A stretch of DNA of 64,000 nucleotides from Aquarana catesbeiana (lineage: Eukaryota > Chordata > Amphibia > Anura > Ranidae), in assembly GCF_042186555.1 (NCBI RefSeq), contig NC_133332.1, forward strand, positions 209,639,609 to 209,703,608. The letters are read 5' to 3'. This document shows, piece after piece, positions 1-12,269 of this stretch. Position 1 is the first letter of the stretch. Each line of letters opens with the position of its first letter. Made by a program: the position numbers and the translations under genes. The notes under the pieces are model-generated. The model did no database searches and was not told the DNA's origin. It saw nothing but the letters and a program-made list of their open reading frames with translations.

Positions 1-184
1 TATCTGAAGAACAGTCCTCTCACCTAAATGGAAAGAAAGAGCCAAAACCCAGCTCTTGAGATGGCAGGCCGCATTCTCCAAGAGTGAATTCGATGTGAGG
101 TATACAAAGAGCGCCAAACACCGGATCCGTCTACAAGAAGACAAGCCGTTCAGAGAGAGAGTATGACGGATTCCTCTAGGGGAC

Positions 185-3000
185 TTGGAAGACCTGCCTG
201 AACAATTGACAGAATTGAAGAGAGCTGGTATCATCCGAGAGTCCATACGCTTCCCCAATAGTGGTGGTCCGAAAAAAAAATGGGTCACTGAGGCTTTGTA
301 TCGACTACAGAACGCTGAACAGGAGAACCATTCCCGACCAGTACACCACCCCACGGATAGAAGACGCTCTGCAGAGTCTGTCAGGAGCCAAGTGGTTCAG
401 CGTACTGGACCTGAAGAGCGGGTACTATCAAATCCTCATGCATCCCGAGGACAGGGAGAAGAGCGCCTTTATTATCCCAATGGGGTTCTTTGAGTTCGAT
501 CGCATGCCTCAGGGTTTGTCCGGTGCCCCAGCTACTTTCCAAAGACTCACGGAAAAGACCGTAGGGGACATGAACTTAATAGAGGTGTTGGTGTACTTAG
601 ATGACATCATCATCTTTGGGAAGACCTTAGAAGAGCACAAAGAGCGTCTGGAGAAGGTCCTAAAAAGACTTTATGATGAGGGGTTGAAGCCGTCCCTGGA
701 AAAGTGCCAGTTTTATCAACCATTGGTCAACTACCTTGGTCATATCGTATCTGCCGACGGAGTGGCCACAGACCCCCAGAAGCTGGAAGCTGTCACCTCC
801 TGGCCGAAGCCACTAATGTGACTGAACTCAGGTCATTTCTGGGATTCTGCTCCTATTACAGAAGATTCGTTGAGGGATTCTCTAAGATGGCCCACCCACT
901 CAATGAGCTACTGAAAAATGGGGAGGAAGAAGATGACCCAAGGAAGCCAGTTAGACCAGCTGGAGGGCCCAGAAAACCCAGAGAGTCCATTCAGGAACAG
1001 TGGACGACCCAATGTGAAGAGGCCTTTAGGCAACTGAAGCGGAGCCTAACAACGGCTCCAGTCCTGGCCTATGCAGATACAACCAAGCCATATGAACTAC
1101 ATGTTGATGCCAGTTGAGATGGGCTAGGCGGGGTGCTATATCAAGAACACAATGGCCACTTGCGGCCAGTCGCCTATGTGAGTCGGAGCTTGGCACCCAC
1201 CGAGAAGAACTATCCCACACACAAACTCGAGTTTTTGGCCTTGAAGTGGGCAGTAGTGGATAAACTGAGGAATTATCTATACGGAGTTCATGATTAAGAC
1301 CGACAATAATCCTCTCACCTACATCCTCACCACTGCTAAGTTGGACGCCACAGGTCACAGATGGTTGGCTGTCCTATCAGGGTTTACTTTCAGCCTGAAG
1401 TATCGACCAGGGGTCGGGAACAAAGACGCAGATGCTCTGTCAAGAAGGCCCCATTGCTCTAGTGACCCTCCAGAAGAATGGGCCCGGCTGACACCTGAAG
1501 GGTTAGGAGCCTTGTGTCAAGGAGCAAAACACCAAGCTGGAGGAGGGTCCAGGGCCGAAGACATTGGAGTTTCAGCTATTGGTGTTCCCAAATGTTACTA
1601 CAATGTCACCCAAGTTGGAGATGAAGGTCTGCCAAAACTTTCTAAGAAGGACTTGCGAAAGGATCAGTTGGCATTGAAGGCCTTGGAGAACCAACGACCT
1701 GACATGCCCCTCACTGCCTCCCCGAAGGAAGCCTGTCTCCTGCACCGAGAGTGGGACCAGTTGCAGTTGCATCAAGGGGTGGTCTACCGAAGGGGCCCCT
1801 CTAATGAGCTCAAAGAAAAATGGCAGTTATTTCTATCGGAAAAACACAGGGAGACAATATTAACCTCTCTTCACAACAACCATGGCCACCTAGGGCCCGA
1901 GAGGATGTTCCACCTGGTGAGGGACCGATTCTACTGGCCCTTCATGCAGGCTGAAGTCGAGGGCTATTGCCACTTCTGCATCAGATGTATCCAAAGGAAA
2001 ACTTTGCCTCACTGAGCCGCCCTAATGGGTCATCTTCAGAGTCAGGGACCCATGGAGCTGGTGTGCATTGACTTTCTGTGCTTGGAGCCTGATCTGAGTG
2101 GACAGGGAAATATCCTGGTAGTGACTGACCACTTCACTAGGTATGCCCAGGCATTTCCCACAAAGGATCAATAAGCATCCACGGTGGCCAAGATCTTAGT
2201 GGAGAAGTTCTTTGTACATTATGGCCTGCCCCATATCCACTCTGACCAAGGGAGAGATTTCGAAAGTAGCCTCATCAAGAGACTTTTAGACTTGTTGGGC
2301 ATTAAGAAGTCCCGAACCACTCCATATCATCCTCAAGGAGATCCTCAGCCAGAGAGGTTCAACCGAACCCTCCTGGATATGCTTGGGACCTTGAATTCAG
2401 AGAAAAAGCAGCACTGGAGCAAGCATGTAGTTGCTATTGTGCACGCTTATAACAGCACCACAAACGATGCCAGGGAATACTCCCCTTATCATCTAATGTT
2501 TGGGCGGGAGGCCCGGTTGCCAGTAGACTTGGCCTTTGGCGCGTCCTTAGATCATAGTTCTGCACAGCAGCCTCCCACAGAGGGTATGTAGACCGCCTGC
2601 GAAAAAGTCTGAAGACTGCCTATGACAAGGCTCAAGCTACCTCAGATGCTCGAGGACAAAGGAATAAAAGGAACTTTGACCTCAGAGTACGAGTGCAGGA
2701 TTTTCAACCTGGTGACAGGGTGCTGCTGAGGAATCTGGGTGTCCCTGGAAAGCATAAGTTGGCTGACTGCTGGAAGTCGCAGCTCTATGTCATTTGCAAG
2801 CAGCTGCCAGGAGTCCCAGAGTATCAAATCAGACCAGAGGGGAGCACAAGCCCGCTGAAGACTTGGCACCGCAACCACCTACTGCCCCTATCAGAAGCAG
2901 TTCGTTTGCCACCACAGCTCGATTTACAGTCCACACCCACGACTTCTCAGGGATCCCAACCGGTCACCAGATCTCAGTCTGTACCCCCCCGCTGTAGACA
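185..3000 (+). pseudogene. Ty3/gypsy pol pseudogene (RT-RNase H-integrase)
   Basis: RT begins in one frame at 185 and moves to a second frame near 261. It carries the catalytic motif YLDD at about 594-605 and ends at a TGA near 819. The following segment (LRSFLGFCSYYRRF) is in another frame from about 704, which implies a one-base change near 815. The RNase H core ELHVDAS is followed directly by TGA (1115-1117), and another frame change precedes TDNNPLTYIL near 1290. The HHCC zinc-binding integrase domain is at about 1870-1995, followed by an in-frame TGA at 2013. A TAA lies near 2172. The integrase core with HSDQGRDF and PYHPQGDPQPERFNR is at about 2235-2370. The frame breaks again near 2590. 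The tail (GDRVLLRN, WHRNHLLPL) at 2690-2900 matches the GPY/F module of gypsy integrases. The catalytic RT residues survive although the frame does not. Confidence 0.9.
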
Positions 3001-3038
3001 ATGAGGACAGCGAAGATGAAGAGATAGGTATAGACTGG

Positions 3039-3638
3039 TTGTGGCCACCTCAAATGCCAGGGTCTGCAACCCCCACTTCGTCTCCTCCTAAAGTAATGGA
3101 CACTGGAACTCTCAGACCAGAGGCTCCGGAGTTTGTGCCTCAAAGTCCACCCTCTGAAGAATTGAAAGACACTCAATCTTCCCTGCTGACAGAAGATCCC
3201 GAAGATTTCCAATCATTCCATGTAGAGGGAGCTGAGGCTGATATACAGGAAGAAGAAGAAGCTGTGGACAAAGCCAAGTCCAGTGCGCCTGTAACGCCAG
3301 GGGCCAAAGAACAGAGAGAGCATAGAGCTATTCACCCACCCAAGAGACTGACTTATGATTTGCTGAGTGAAAGCTCTGAGGAAACTGTTTTCACCTCCAA
3401 AAGGACTTTTGAGGCGCCTGGTCCTTCCACCACACATTTAGTGGAGGACAACCCCAACTCACCCCCTGGCACATCTAGCTGGGCCATTCCAATTAAGGTG
3501 GCCTGTAGGCAGAACAACCTCCCCTCTCATGACAATTGGTGGGAGGTTCATCTGTCAACTCTGTGTGATGATATGAGCTGTTTGAGTTTAGGTTCTAATT
3601 ATGAAAATGCAAACTGTCTGAATTCCTGTGTACACTAA
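3039..3638 (+). pseudogene. Acidic C-terminal extension of the gypsy polyprotein
   Basis: An open stretch of about 199 codons follows the integrase tail and ends 89 bases before the LTR. It is rich in Glu, Asp, Pro and Ser (for example IQEEEEAVDKA) and shows no domain that I recognise. Its position suggests the unstructured end of the integrase or a short extra product of the element. It is unlikely to be a host gene, because it lies between integrase and the polypurine tract. The preceding segment uses a different frame, so it is at best read through a frameshift. Confidence 0.55.
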
Positions 3639-3715
3639 CTTGCTTTCTCCGCTTGTATATAAAAAGCATGTAATAGGTCACAGACTTTTTACTTCATTTG
3701 GGGACCAAAGGTTCT

Positions 3716-3727
3716 TTGGTGGGGGAG
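3716..3727 (+). other. Polypurine tract of the gypsy element
   Basis: The purine-rich run TTTGGTGGGGGAG lies immediately before the TG that opens the LTR, which is where plus-strand priming occurs in LTR retrotransposons. Confidence 0.7.
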
Positions 3728-4013
3728 TGTGAAGCAGGTACCTCTTCAGACTGATTCAATCCATGAGGGGAGAGCTGCCTGCTAGCAGCTGCATGGGCTT
3801 TTTCACCCCCTTCCTCTTTTGTCACACACACACAGAACTGCTTGCTCTTTAGCTTCCCTATTGGTGGAGACTGACAGCCAATCACCAGGAATCAGCAGCA
3901 GAGAAGTGTGGGATATGAAGTCATAACACAAGGCAAGCTGATTGACTGTTTAAGACACTAGACCACAAATCCCAGGATGCATCGCTTAGAGAAAGATGGA
4001 TTGTGGAAAAGAC

Positions 4014-4020
4014 TATAAAA
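4014..4020 (+). promoter_or_regulatory. LTR TATA box
   Basis: TATAAAA lies 286 bases into the LTR, followed by a GC-richer stretch suitable for the start of the R region. Confidence 0.5.
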
Positions 4021-4923
4021 GGCAGGGATGGACTAGCCAAGGCCTCTTGTTTCCTGGATCCCATGAGAGGAGGAACCGCTCTGTTGCTGTGTGTGAGAGG
4101 GGGATTGCAGCTTACCCAGTGACACACAGTCTGCAGCCCAGTCCAGAGGAACAGAACCTGCATGCTCCAGCAAGACGCTCTGCAGCCGCGGAGAACATTC
4201 ACAAGGGAGGCCGTTTTAACAGCTAAAAGACAGGACGCCATTGTGACACACCTGCAACCAGGAGAGTCGATGGATCGCTCTGTGGAGGACCGCTAACTAT
4301 GTAAAGCATTGGTGAGAGGGCTTTGCCCAGGAACTTATTGCATTTCAATAGGATACCACACTTGAATGCTATGTACAGGCCCTGTTATCTGGAACACATC
4401 ACAGCACCAGCTACTTACATTCCTCCTCACCACTCTGCTATGTTGAGAGACCTTTTATCCACAGAGCTCCTACATGCCGGTGAAGAGACTAAATGCAAAT
4501 CTTTGCTCAGGGTACAGTACTGAGGTAACTCTTAAAGGGGACACGCCGTAGTTATTAAGAATCCCTTCCTTGTGTGTATTGGAAGTGTTATAGGCCGGCC
4601 TGGGGTTCCCCTTTAGCCATAGTATTTGTCACACATCAATAGCGTGTTTAGGGGAACCTACTTAACCTGTGTATATTGTTATTTACCCTTTTATTTGTTG
4701 CATAGTGTTACTGACTGTTTTTTTTTCTTAATGTTTCAACCAAGTCCTGGCTATTTACACAGCTCTTGGCTGACTAATGTTAATCTAAACTTTGTTCTAC
4801 TCCAAGTAAACTTGAAGTACAGTACTGCGTTGTGTATTATTATCAGGTTATTCTATTTACCACCTTGCTAGTTGTGCCAGAGGGGCTGGGACAGTTCTTT
4901 GGGGTTGAGATGCAGGGCAACGG

Positions 4924-4929
4924 AATAAA
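4924..4929 (+). promoter_or_regulatory. LTR polyadenylation signal
   Basis: AATAAA lies about 40 bases before the inferred LTR end, within the same LTR as the TATA box. Confidence 0.45.
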
Positions 4930-4967
4930 CCAACTATCAAAAGCAGCTCCTGCGGGGGTTTGCTACA

Positions 4968-5399
4968 TGTAGTTCTATGTGACATACGCAGACACGTTTG
5001 AAGCAACGCGGTGCACAGTCGCCTCCCACTTTGCCCAAACATGTCACTGGTAGTTTTTTTTTTTTTTTTTTTTTTTACCACAGTCTGATATCATGATAAA
5101 CGGTGAATGTTTAGGAGATATTTACACTACCTATAGGTAAGCCTTATTATAGGCTTACCTATAGGAAAAACTTAATGATGGAAGTTTACTTCCTCTTTAA
5201 CCCAGGGGCATTTTCTAAATTCAGTGGGTCTGTGTGCAAGATTCTCAGTTGGACCCCTTTGACTGAGAAAAAGAAAATGACAAGGAGTGGGCATGGCTTT
5301 CATTGCCCTGAATATTGGCTATGGCCTAAAAGGGTGCAGTTTTATAGAGTCTGAGGCAATTTACATGTACAGTACAGAATGAGTCAGTGCAGAACAGGA
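4968..5399. repeat. Gene-free spacer with poly-T and a short perfect hairpin
   Basis: There is no coding signal. It contains a T run at about 5054-5076 and a perfect 15-bp inverted repeat (CCTATAGGTAAGCCT, 5130-5144, with its complement at 5151-5165 and a 6-base loop). This is probably part of an unidentified MITE. Confidence 0.6.
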
Positions 5400-5465
5400 A
5401 ATAGGCTATGCTGCAAAAAGTACTGTACACTGCACTGTACAGTACTTTTTGCAGCATAGCCTATT
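5400..5465. repeat. Perfect 30-bp palindrome at the head of a minisatellite
   Basis: Bases 5400-5429 and 5436-5465 are exact reverse complements separated by 6 bases. Outside this stem the left flank (about 5371-5399) reads as an inverted, slightly diverged copy of the repeat monomer that forms the array to the right. The true foldback is therefore longer than the perfect core. Confidence 0.9.
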
Positions 5466-6297
5466 CCTCACTGCCTCATTCTGTACACTGCGCTGTACAT
5501 TTCCTATTCCGCACTGCTTCATTCTGTACACTGCGCTGTACATTTCCTATTTCGCACTGCTTCATTCTGTACACTCCGCTGCACATTTCCTATTCTGCAC
5601 TGCCTCATTCTGTACACTGTACTGTACTGTACTTTTCCTATTCCGCACTGCCTCATTCTATACACTGCGCTGTACATTTCCTATTCTGCACTGCCTCATT
5701 CCGTACACAGCGCTGTACTCTTCCTATTCTGCACTGCTTCATTCTGTACACTGTGCTGTACTTTTCCTATTCTGCACTGCCTCATTCTGTACACTGCGCT
5801 GTACATTTCCTATTCTGCACTGCCTCATTCTGTACTCTGCGCTGTACATTTCCTATTCCGCACTGCCTTATTCTGTACACTGTACTGTACTTTTTCTATT
5901 CCGCACTGCCTCATTCTGTACACTGTGCTGTACATTTCCTATTCTGCACTGCCTCATTCTGTACACTGCGCTGTACATTTTCTATTCTGCACTGCCTCAT
6001 TCCGTACACTGCACTGTACTTTTCCTATTCCGCACTGCCTCATTCTGTTCACTGCGTTGTACATTTCTTATTTTGCACTGCCTCATTCTGTACACTGCAA
6101 TGTACATTTCCTATCATTCTGTACACTCTGCTGTACATTCCCTTTTCCACACTGCCTCAGTCTGTACACTGTGCTATACATTTCCTATTCTGCACTGCCT
6201 CATTCTGTACACTACACTGTAAATTTCCCATTCTGCACTGCCTCATTCTGTACACTTCCCTGTACATTTCCTATTCTGCACGGACTTATTCGGTACC
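5466..6297. repeat. 43-bp minisatellite, about 19 copies
   Basis: The monomer has the core CATTCTGTACACTGCGCTGT followed by ACATTTCCTATTCTGCACTG, 43 bp in all, with scattered substitutions and one short deletion near 6110. Each monomer carries two TGTACA palindromes about 6 bp apart. A period of 43 is not a multiple of three and cycles through all frames without stops. That explains the long apparent open frames here, which are not genes. Confidence 0.92.
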
Positions 6298-7339
6298 ATG
6301 TAAATTCATTAAAATAGTAACTACTCAGTGACCAGCAATTGTAGAGACAATAAACACTTTGGTGAGGAGTAGGAATGAGCCGAACACCCCCCGGTTCGGT
6401 TCGCATCAGAACATTCGAACGGACCGAAAGTTCATGCGAACTTTTGAACCCCGTTAAAGTCTATGGGACTCGAACGTGAGAATTCAAAAGTGTGAATTTT
6501 AAAGGCCAATATGCAAGTTATTGTCCTAAAAAGGGTTTGGGGACCCGGGTCCTGCCCCAGGGGACATGTATCAATGCAAAAAAAAGTTTTAAAAACGGCA
6601 GTTTTTTCTGGAGCAGTGATTTTAATGATGCTTAAAGTGAAAAAATAAAAGTGAAATATTCCTTTAAATATCGTGCCTGGGGGGTGTCTATAGTATGCCT
6701 GTAAGGTGGCCTGTGTTTAGAACAGTCCCTGCTCAAAATGTCATTTCTAAAGGAAAAAAGTCATTTAAAACTGCTTGTGGCTTTAATGTCATGTCTGGTC
6801 CCGGCAATATGAATGAAAATCATTGAGAACCCCCCCCCCCCAGCCCATTACCAGCCCCTTTGGGTCTTGTATGGATATTAAGGGGAACCCCGCACCCAAA
6901 TAAAAAAAAGGAAAGGCGTTGGGCCCCCAGGTCCTATATACTCTGAACAGCAGTATACAGGCGGTGCAAACAAGACAGGGACTGTAGGTTTGTTCTTAAG
7001 TAGAATCTGTTTGTAATTTTGAACTGGTACATTATTTACGTGTAGCTCCAGCCAAAAAAATCTATTTTTAAGCTTTTTGGAAAACATAGGGAAGGATTAT
7101 CACCCCTGTAACATTTGTTTTGCTGTCTGTGCACCTGTTCACCTCACTTTCTGTCCTAATGACAATTGGATTTTGAAAATTTGAAGATTTTAGTGAAACA
7201 AGGAACTCTTACAGGACAGAATTTCCCTTCCTAGGGGTAGATTTCCTCTCACTTCCTGTTATCTCCTTCCGTTTGCAAGTAGGAGTTGTTTGTAAGTTGG
7301 ATGCTTGAAAGTAGGGGCCTGCCCTATATACGCAGAAAT

Positions 7340-7935
7340 TTGGGCCTTAGGTGTTGATGTAGCCATTACACTGTAAGCCCTCAAAGTTACTCTTGGTGGG
7401 CGCAGGAACGGGCCCTGCTGTTAAATATTAGATCAAGAATAGTAATTACATGCCCCTGTTGAACAGGGTCAGAAAAATTGGGCCTTTGGTGGTGGATGGT
7501 GTGGTGGTGTTTCCACAACACTGTAAGGCCTCACAGTTACTCTTGGTGGGCGCAGGAACCGGCCCTGCTGTGAAATATTAGATCAAGAATTGTAATTACA
7601 TGCCCCTGTTAAACAGGGGCTGAAAAATTGTGCCTAAGGCACAGGTGCTGGTTCCACAACACTGCAACCCCTCACAGATACTCTAGTTGGAGCGCAGGAA
7701 TGAGCCCTGCTGCAAAGTATTGCATCAAAAATTGTAATTGCACGCCCCTGTTAAACAGGGGCAGAAAAATTGGGCCTTGGGCACTGGTGCCACAACACTG
7801 CAACCCCTCACAGATACTCTAGTTGGAGTGCAGGAATGAGCCCTGCTGCAAAGTATTGCATCAAAAATTGTAATTACACGCCCCTGTTAAACAGGGGCAG
7901 AAAAATTGGGCCTTAGCCACTGGTGGCGGTGCCCA
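7340..7935. repeat. Tandem array of about 140-150 bp, four copies
   Basis: Copies start near 7342, 7480, 7631 and 7770, with a fragment at 7909. Each has the core TGGTGGGCGCAGGAA or TAGTTGGAGCGCAGGAATG and a small hairpin, GCCCCTGTTAAACAGGGGC. The array lies 3' of the transposase reading frame, in what would be its untranslated region. Confidence 0.85.
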
Positions 7936-8042
7936 GAACCAAAAATGTTCTTACAAGCTATCAGCATGAACATTGAGAAGGAAGAAGATTGTCACTCAGC
8001 ATAACAGGATAGACAATCAGCATAGGCAGTCTTGAAGGGATC

Positions 8043-11010
8043 TCACATTAAAAAAAAAAAATATTCAGTTACATCAGCATCAGGTGCTTGGTAGCTGGTG
8101 GTGATGCAAGACAGATTCATTTTTATGAAGGTCAGCCGATCGACCGATTTGGTGGACAGGCACACCCTGTGATCAGTTACAAAGCCTCCAGCAGCACTGA
8201 ATGTGCGTTCCGAAAGAATGCTGGATGCAAGATAGACCAGTAGCTCAATTGCATATTGTGCAAGCTCTGGCCAGTGATCCATCTTCAAGACCCAGTAACC
8301 CAGAGGATTTTCGGTGGGAAAGGTGTCCAAGTCTGATCTTGCCCCTAGGTATTCCTGCACCATGTGAATCAGACGCTGGCGATGGTTGCTGGAACCGATC
8401 ATACCTTGGGGCTGTGGACTAAAAAATTGTCTGAATGCATCGGTCAGACGGCCACCTTCTCCACCGCTCCTTCTGTGACTGACCGAAGCCTCAGCAACAC
8501 GTTGTCCAGGAGGACCAGGAAATTGTAACCTCCCAGGCTCTGGAAACGCGTTGCACAAACCTTTCTGCAAGGCCTCCCGAAGATGTTTCATTCTCTGCTC
8601 CCTCTGCTACTGCGAGATAAGGTCTGCAACCTTACCCTTGTAACATGGATCAAGGAGGGTTGCCAGCCAGTAATGATCCCTCTCTTTGATACCACGAATA
8701 CGAGAATCCTTCCGCAGGCTTTGCAGGATCAGGGAGGCCATGCAGGTTTGCTGAAGCATTCGGTCCACAGTTCTCTGGGTCACTAAGGACGGCATGATCC
8801 GCAGCCACCTCCTCCCAGCCACGTACAAGTCCATGGGTTTCTTCAGACTGTAAATGATCCCTTGAAGACTGATGCTGATGCTGAGTGCTAGGCCCCACCT
8901 CCATGCTGACACAATCCTCCTCCTCATCCTCTTCCTGTGTGATCGGCGGGCACGCAGGAACACTGTCTGGATAAAGGGGGCCTTGAGAGGTAAGGAAGTC
9001 CTCCTCTTCCTGCCTCTGTTCTGCCTCAAGTGCCTTGTCCATTATTCCATGCAGCGTGTGCTCCAACAGGTGGACAAGAGGGACAGTGTCACTCATAGCC
9101 TCCTCAAATGGTGACAGGACAGTGCATGCATCCCTGATCATGGCCCACTGGCTTGGGGAAAAAATACCAAGCTCCCCTGACCCTGTCCTGCTACCATAAT
9201 CGCACATGTACTCATTGATGGCCATCTGCTGCGTGTGCAGCCGCTGCAGCATGGCCAACGTTGAGTTCCACCTGGTGGGCATGTCACAGATGAGGCAGTT
9301 CTTAGGCAGGTTAAATTCCTTTTGGAGGTCAGCCAGCTGAGCACTGGCATTATATGACCGGCGGAAATGCACACAGACTTTCCTGGCCTGCCTCAGGACA
9401 TCCTGTAAGCCCGGATACCTGCCCAAGAACCGCTGCACCACCAAGTTAACGACGTGAGCCAAACAGGGCACATGGGTCAGTTGTCCCTGTCAGAGGGCGG
9501 AGAGGAGGTTGGTGCCATTGTCGCAAACCACCATTCCTGCCTTAAGCTGGTGTGGCTTCAACCACCTCTGAGCCTGCCCCTGCAGAGCTGACAGAATCTC
9601 TGCCCCAGTGTGGCTCCTGTCCCCCAAGCACACCAGCTCAAGCACCGCGTGGCATCTTTTTGCCTGCATGCTTGCGTAGCCCCTTAAACGCCTACGGAGC
9701 ACCGCTGGTTCCGAAGACAAATCAGCACAGGAAGAGGCCATGGAGGAAGAAGAAGAGGAGGGGGTGGAGGAGAGAGGTGTGGCAGAATCACCACTAGGCA
9801 TGGTGGCGGAACAACCTCCAACACTACTGCACCCTGTCCTGTACATTCCACAAACTCCACATTTGCACTCCACATTTGCACACACCGCACATTCCACAAA
9901 CTCACGGAAGGGGGCAGAGTCTACCAACTGAAAAGACAGCAGTTGAAGTGCTAGAAATTTAGCCAAGCTAGCATTCAACCGCTGGGCATGTGGATGGCTG
10001 GGAGTGAACTTCTTTCGCCGGTGGAGCAACTGAGGTAGGGAAATCTGCCTGTTAGAATCGGACATTGGTGTACCGATAGCAGATTGCCCGCAAGTACTTG
10101 GCAGTGGCACACCTAATTCTACACCTTCAGTCCTCTCAGTGCAGGTTTCTGAGAGGACTGAAGGTATAGTGGGGTTGGAGATCCCAGCTGATGAGTAGGA
10201 GCAAGGAGAGGTCCGCCTTTTTCTTTGGTGTGGGTCTTTTAGGTAGTGGTGCCAATGGGGTGCATGGGAGCTCGACATATGTCTGATTAAGGCCCACAAC
10301 AAAGAACTTTTGGAATAACGCATGGAGTCACCAGCACCCTGCACTTGCGGAGCTCTGCGGTGTGATGCAGTTGGTTGGCTGCCCTTAAGCTGGCCCCTGG
10401 AGGGCATCCTGCCTCGTTGGAGATGTGCCTCCTCCCTCCTATCAGGCACTCACGTAGAGTCAGTGAGCTCATCATCCCCTCCCTCCTCGTCACTGGAGCA
10501 AACCTGGCAGTATGCTGCAGCTGGGGGAACATGGCTGCCAGTTTGTTGTCCTTCTTGGGCAACCCCTCTCTCTGGGCTCACGTTACTGCCTTCCTCAAGC
10601 TGGGTACCATCACCCTTCAAAACGCTGCGCATCCTCCTACAGCATGTACCCGACACTGTGGTCGAACAGTTCGGGGGACTCCTTCAGTGGGGCTAGGGAA
10701 GGAGTAACTGATGATGACCTCGAGTCCAAGGAATAGGCCGCTTTGGCACCTGCATTGCAGCCAAGGTAGCCTGGGTGACAGAGGATGAGGAGGATAAGGA
10801 CGGCTTGGTCATCCACTCTACCAACTCTTCGGCATGTTGTGGCTCAATGCGGCCAGCTGCCGAGAAAAAGGACAAGCATGCCCCACGGCCATGTGCTGAT
10901 GAGGATGCACCTTTTCCACGACCAGCACTGTTGCCTCTAGACACAGAGCCTGCTTGCCCTCTTTTATTGGCCTGTGACTGTCTGCCTCTCCTTGTTTGCC
11001 TTCCAGACAT
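8043..11010 (-). pseudogene. hAT transposase pseudogene (ZBED-like)
   Basis: This would be a cut-and-paste transposase of the hAT superfamily. Read on the - strand from ATG (11010-11008), it has a basic Ser/Gly/Arg N terminus and a Cys/His-poor remnant of a BED finger near 10330 (SSLLWALIRHMSSSH). The catalytic core follows (CLAHVVNLVVQRFLG near 9440 and PTRWNSTLAML near 9270). Last is the hAT C-terminal dimerisation block near 8190-8220 (LSERTFSAAGG), which is the family hallmark. One frame covers 11010 to about 8870, broken by stops near 10693, 10450 and 9490. A frameshift near 8850 leads into a second frame that has a stop near 8605. The full length of nearly 1000 codons suits a hAT protein. 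The many breaks indicate an inactive copy. Open frames on the + strand here are shadows. Confidence 0.88.
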
Positions 11011-11059
11011 ACTGTCTTTGATGTATTGGAATAGGTACACAAGGAATGGCCTGCAGTGA

Positions 11060-12269
11060 GATGTAGCTGCACAAAGCTGTATATATATATACTGATTATA
11101 CTGCAGCTAGCTGAATCGCCTGCCTGCCTGTAGTATTATTAGAAAGAGAACATCAGCAATTGTCTGCAGTTAGTTTTAGTTGCACACTGCGCACAGGATA
11201 CAGTACACTGACTGAAAATACTGCAGCTGCCTGCCTGAGGTATTATTAGAAAGAGAACACCAGCAATTGTCTGCAGTTAGCTTTAGTTGCACACTGCGCA
11301 CAGGATACAGTACACTGACTGAAAATACTGCAGCTGCCTGCCTGAGGTATTATTAGAAAGAGAACACCAGCAATTGACTGCAGTTAGCTTTAGTTGCACA
11401 CTGTGCACAGGATACAGTACACTGACTGAAAATACTGCAGCTGCCTGCCTGAGGTATTAATAGAAAGGGAACACCAGCAATTGTCTGTAGTTAGCTTTAG
11501 TTGCACACTGCACAGGATACAGTACACTGACTGAAAATACTGCAGCTGCCTTCCTGAGGTATTATTAGATAGAGAACACCAGCAATTGTCTGCAGTTAGC
11601 TTTAGTTGCACACTGCGCAAAGGATACAGTACACTGACTGTAAATACTGCAGCTGGCTGCCTGAGGTATTATTAGAAAGAGAACACCAGCAATTGTCTGC
11701 AGTTAGCTTTAGTTACACACTGCGCACAGGATACAGTACACTAACTAAAAATACTGCAGCTGCCTGCCTGCGGTATTATTAGAAATAGAACACCAGCAAT
11801 TGTCTGCTGTTAGCTTTAGTTGCACACTGCGCACAGGATACAGTACACTGACTGAAAATACTGCAGCTGCCTGCCTGAGGTATTAATAGAAAGGGAACAC
11901 CAGCAATTGTCTGCAGTTAGCTTTAGTTGCACACTGCACAGGATACAGTACACTGACTGAAAATACTGCAGCTGCCTTCCTGAGGTATTATTAGAAAGAG
12001 AACACCAGCAATTGTCTGCAGTTAGCTTTAGTTGCACACTGCACAGGATACAGTACACTGACTGAAAATACTGCAGCTGCCTGCCTAAGGTATTTTTAGA
12101 AAGAGAACACCAGCAATTGTCTGCAGTTAGCTTTAGTTGCACACTGCGCACAGGATACAGTACACTGACTGAAAATACTGCAGCTGCCTGCCTGAGGTAT
12201 TATTAGAAAGAGAACACCAGCAATTGTCTGCAGTTAGCTTTAGTTGCACACTGCGCACAGGATACAGTA
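11060..12269. repeat. 107-bp tandem array, about 11 copies
   Basis: The monomer runs from CTGCAGCTGCCTGCCTGAGG through CAGCAATTGTCTGCAGTTAG to ACAGTACACTGACTGAAAATA. Some copies lack two bases (CACTGCACAGG for CACTGCGCACAGG), giving 105 bp and short runs of repeated 35-residue open frame that are not genes. The array sits upstream of the hAT transposase start. Confidence 0.92.

Larger units (their letters stand above)
1..4967 (+). mobile_element. Ty3/gypsy LTR retrotransposon, 5'-truncated by the window, decayed
   Basis: The order of recognisable parts is reverse transcriptase, RNase H, zinc-binding and core integrase, a GPY/F-like tail, an acidic C-terminal segment, a polypurine tract and the 3' LTR. 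RT followed by RNase H and then integrase is the Ty3/gypsy order. The 5' LTR, gag and protease lie outside the window, so the TSD cannot be tested. The reading frame is broken several times, so the copy cannot act autonomously. Confidence 0.9.
3728..4967 (+). repeat. 3' LTR of the gypsy element (about 1.24 kb)
   Basis: The segment opens with TGTGAAGC after the polypurine tract and closes with GCTACA, giving the usual TG...CA ends. A TATA box (TATAAAA, 4014-4020) and a polyadenylation signal (AATAAA, 4924-4929) lie in the expected order. The right boundary is inferred from the terminal CA because the partner LTR lies outside the window. Confidence 0.7.

Noticed and set aside
5408..6331. Open frames of 307, 257 and 130 codons with repeating SYSALPHSVHCAV-like residues
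   Set aside because: They are three frames of one 43-bp minisatellite that lacks stops. No start context, domain or splice structure.
6369..6480. Possible tRNA-like or SINE promoter (GGTTCGGTTCGCA)
   Set aside because: No A box at the right distance and no cloverleaf. The segment is the terminal region of a hAT element.
9552..9931. Open frames on the + strand opposite the hAT transposase
   Set aside because: They are shadows of the transposase, with no recognisable domain. The Glu-rich run is the complement of a Ser-rich stretch.
11390..12151. Open frames with repeating 35-residue units on the - strand
   Set aside because: They arise from the 105-107-bp tandem array.
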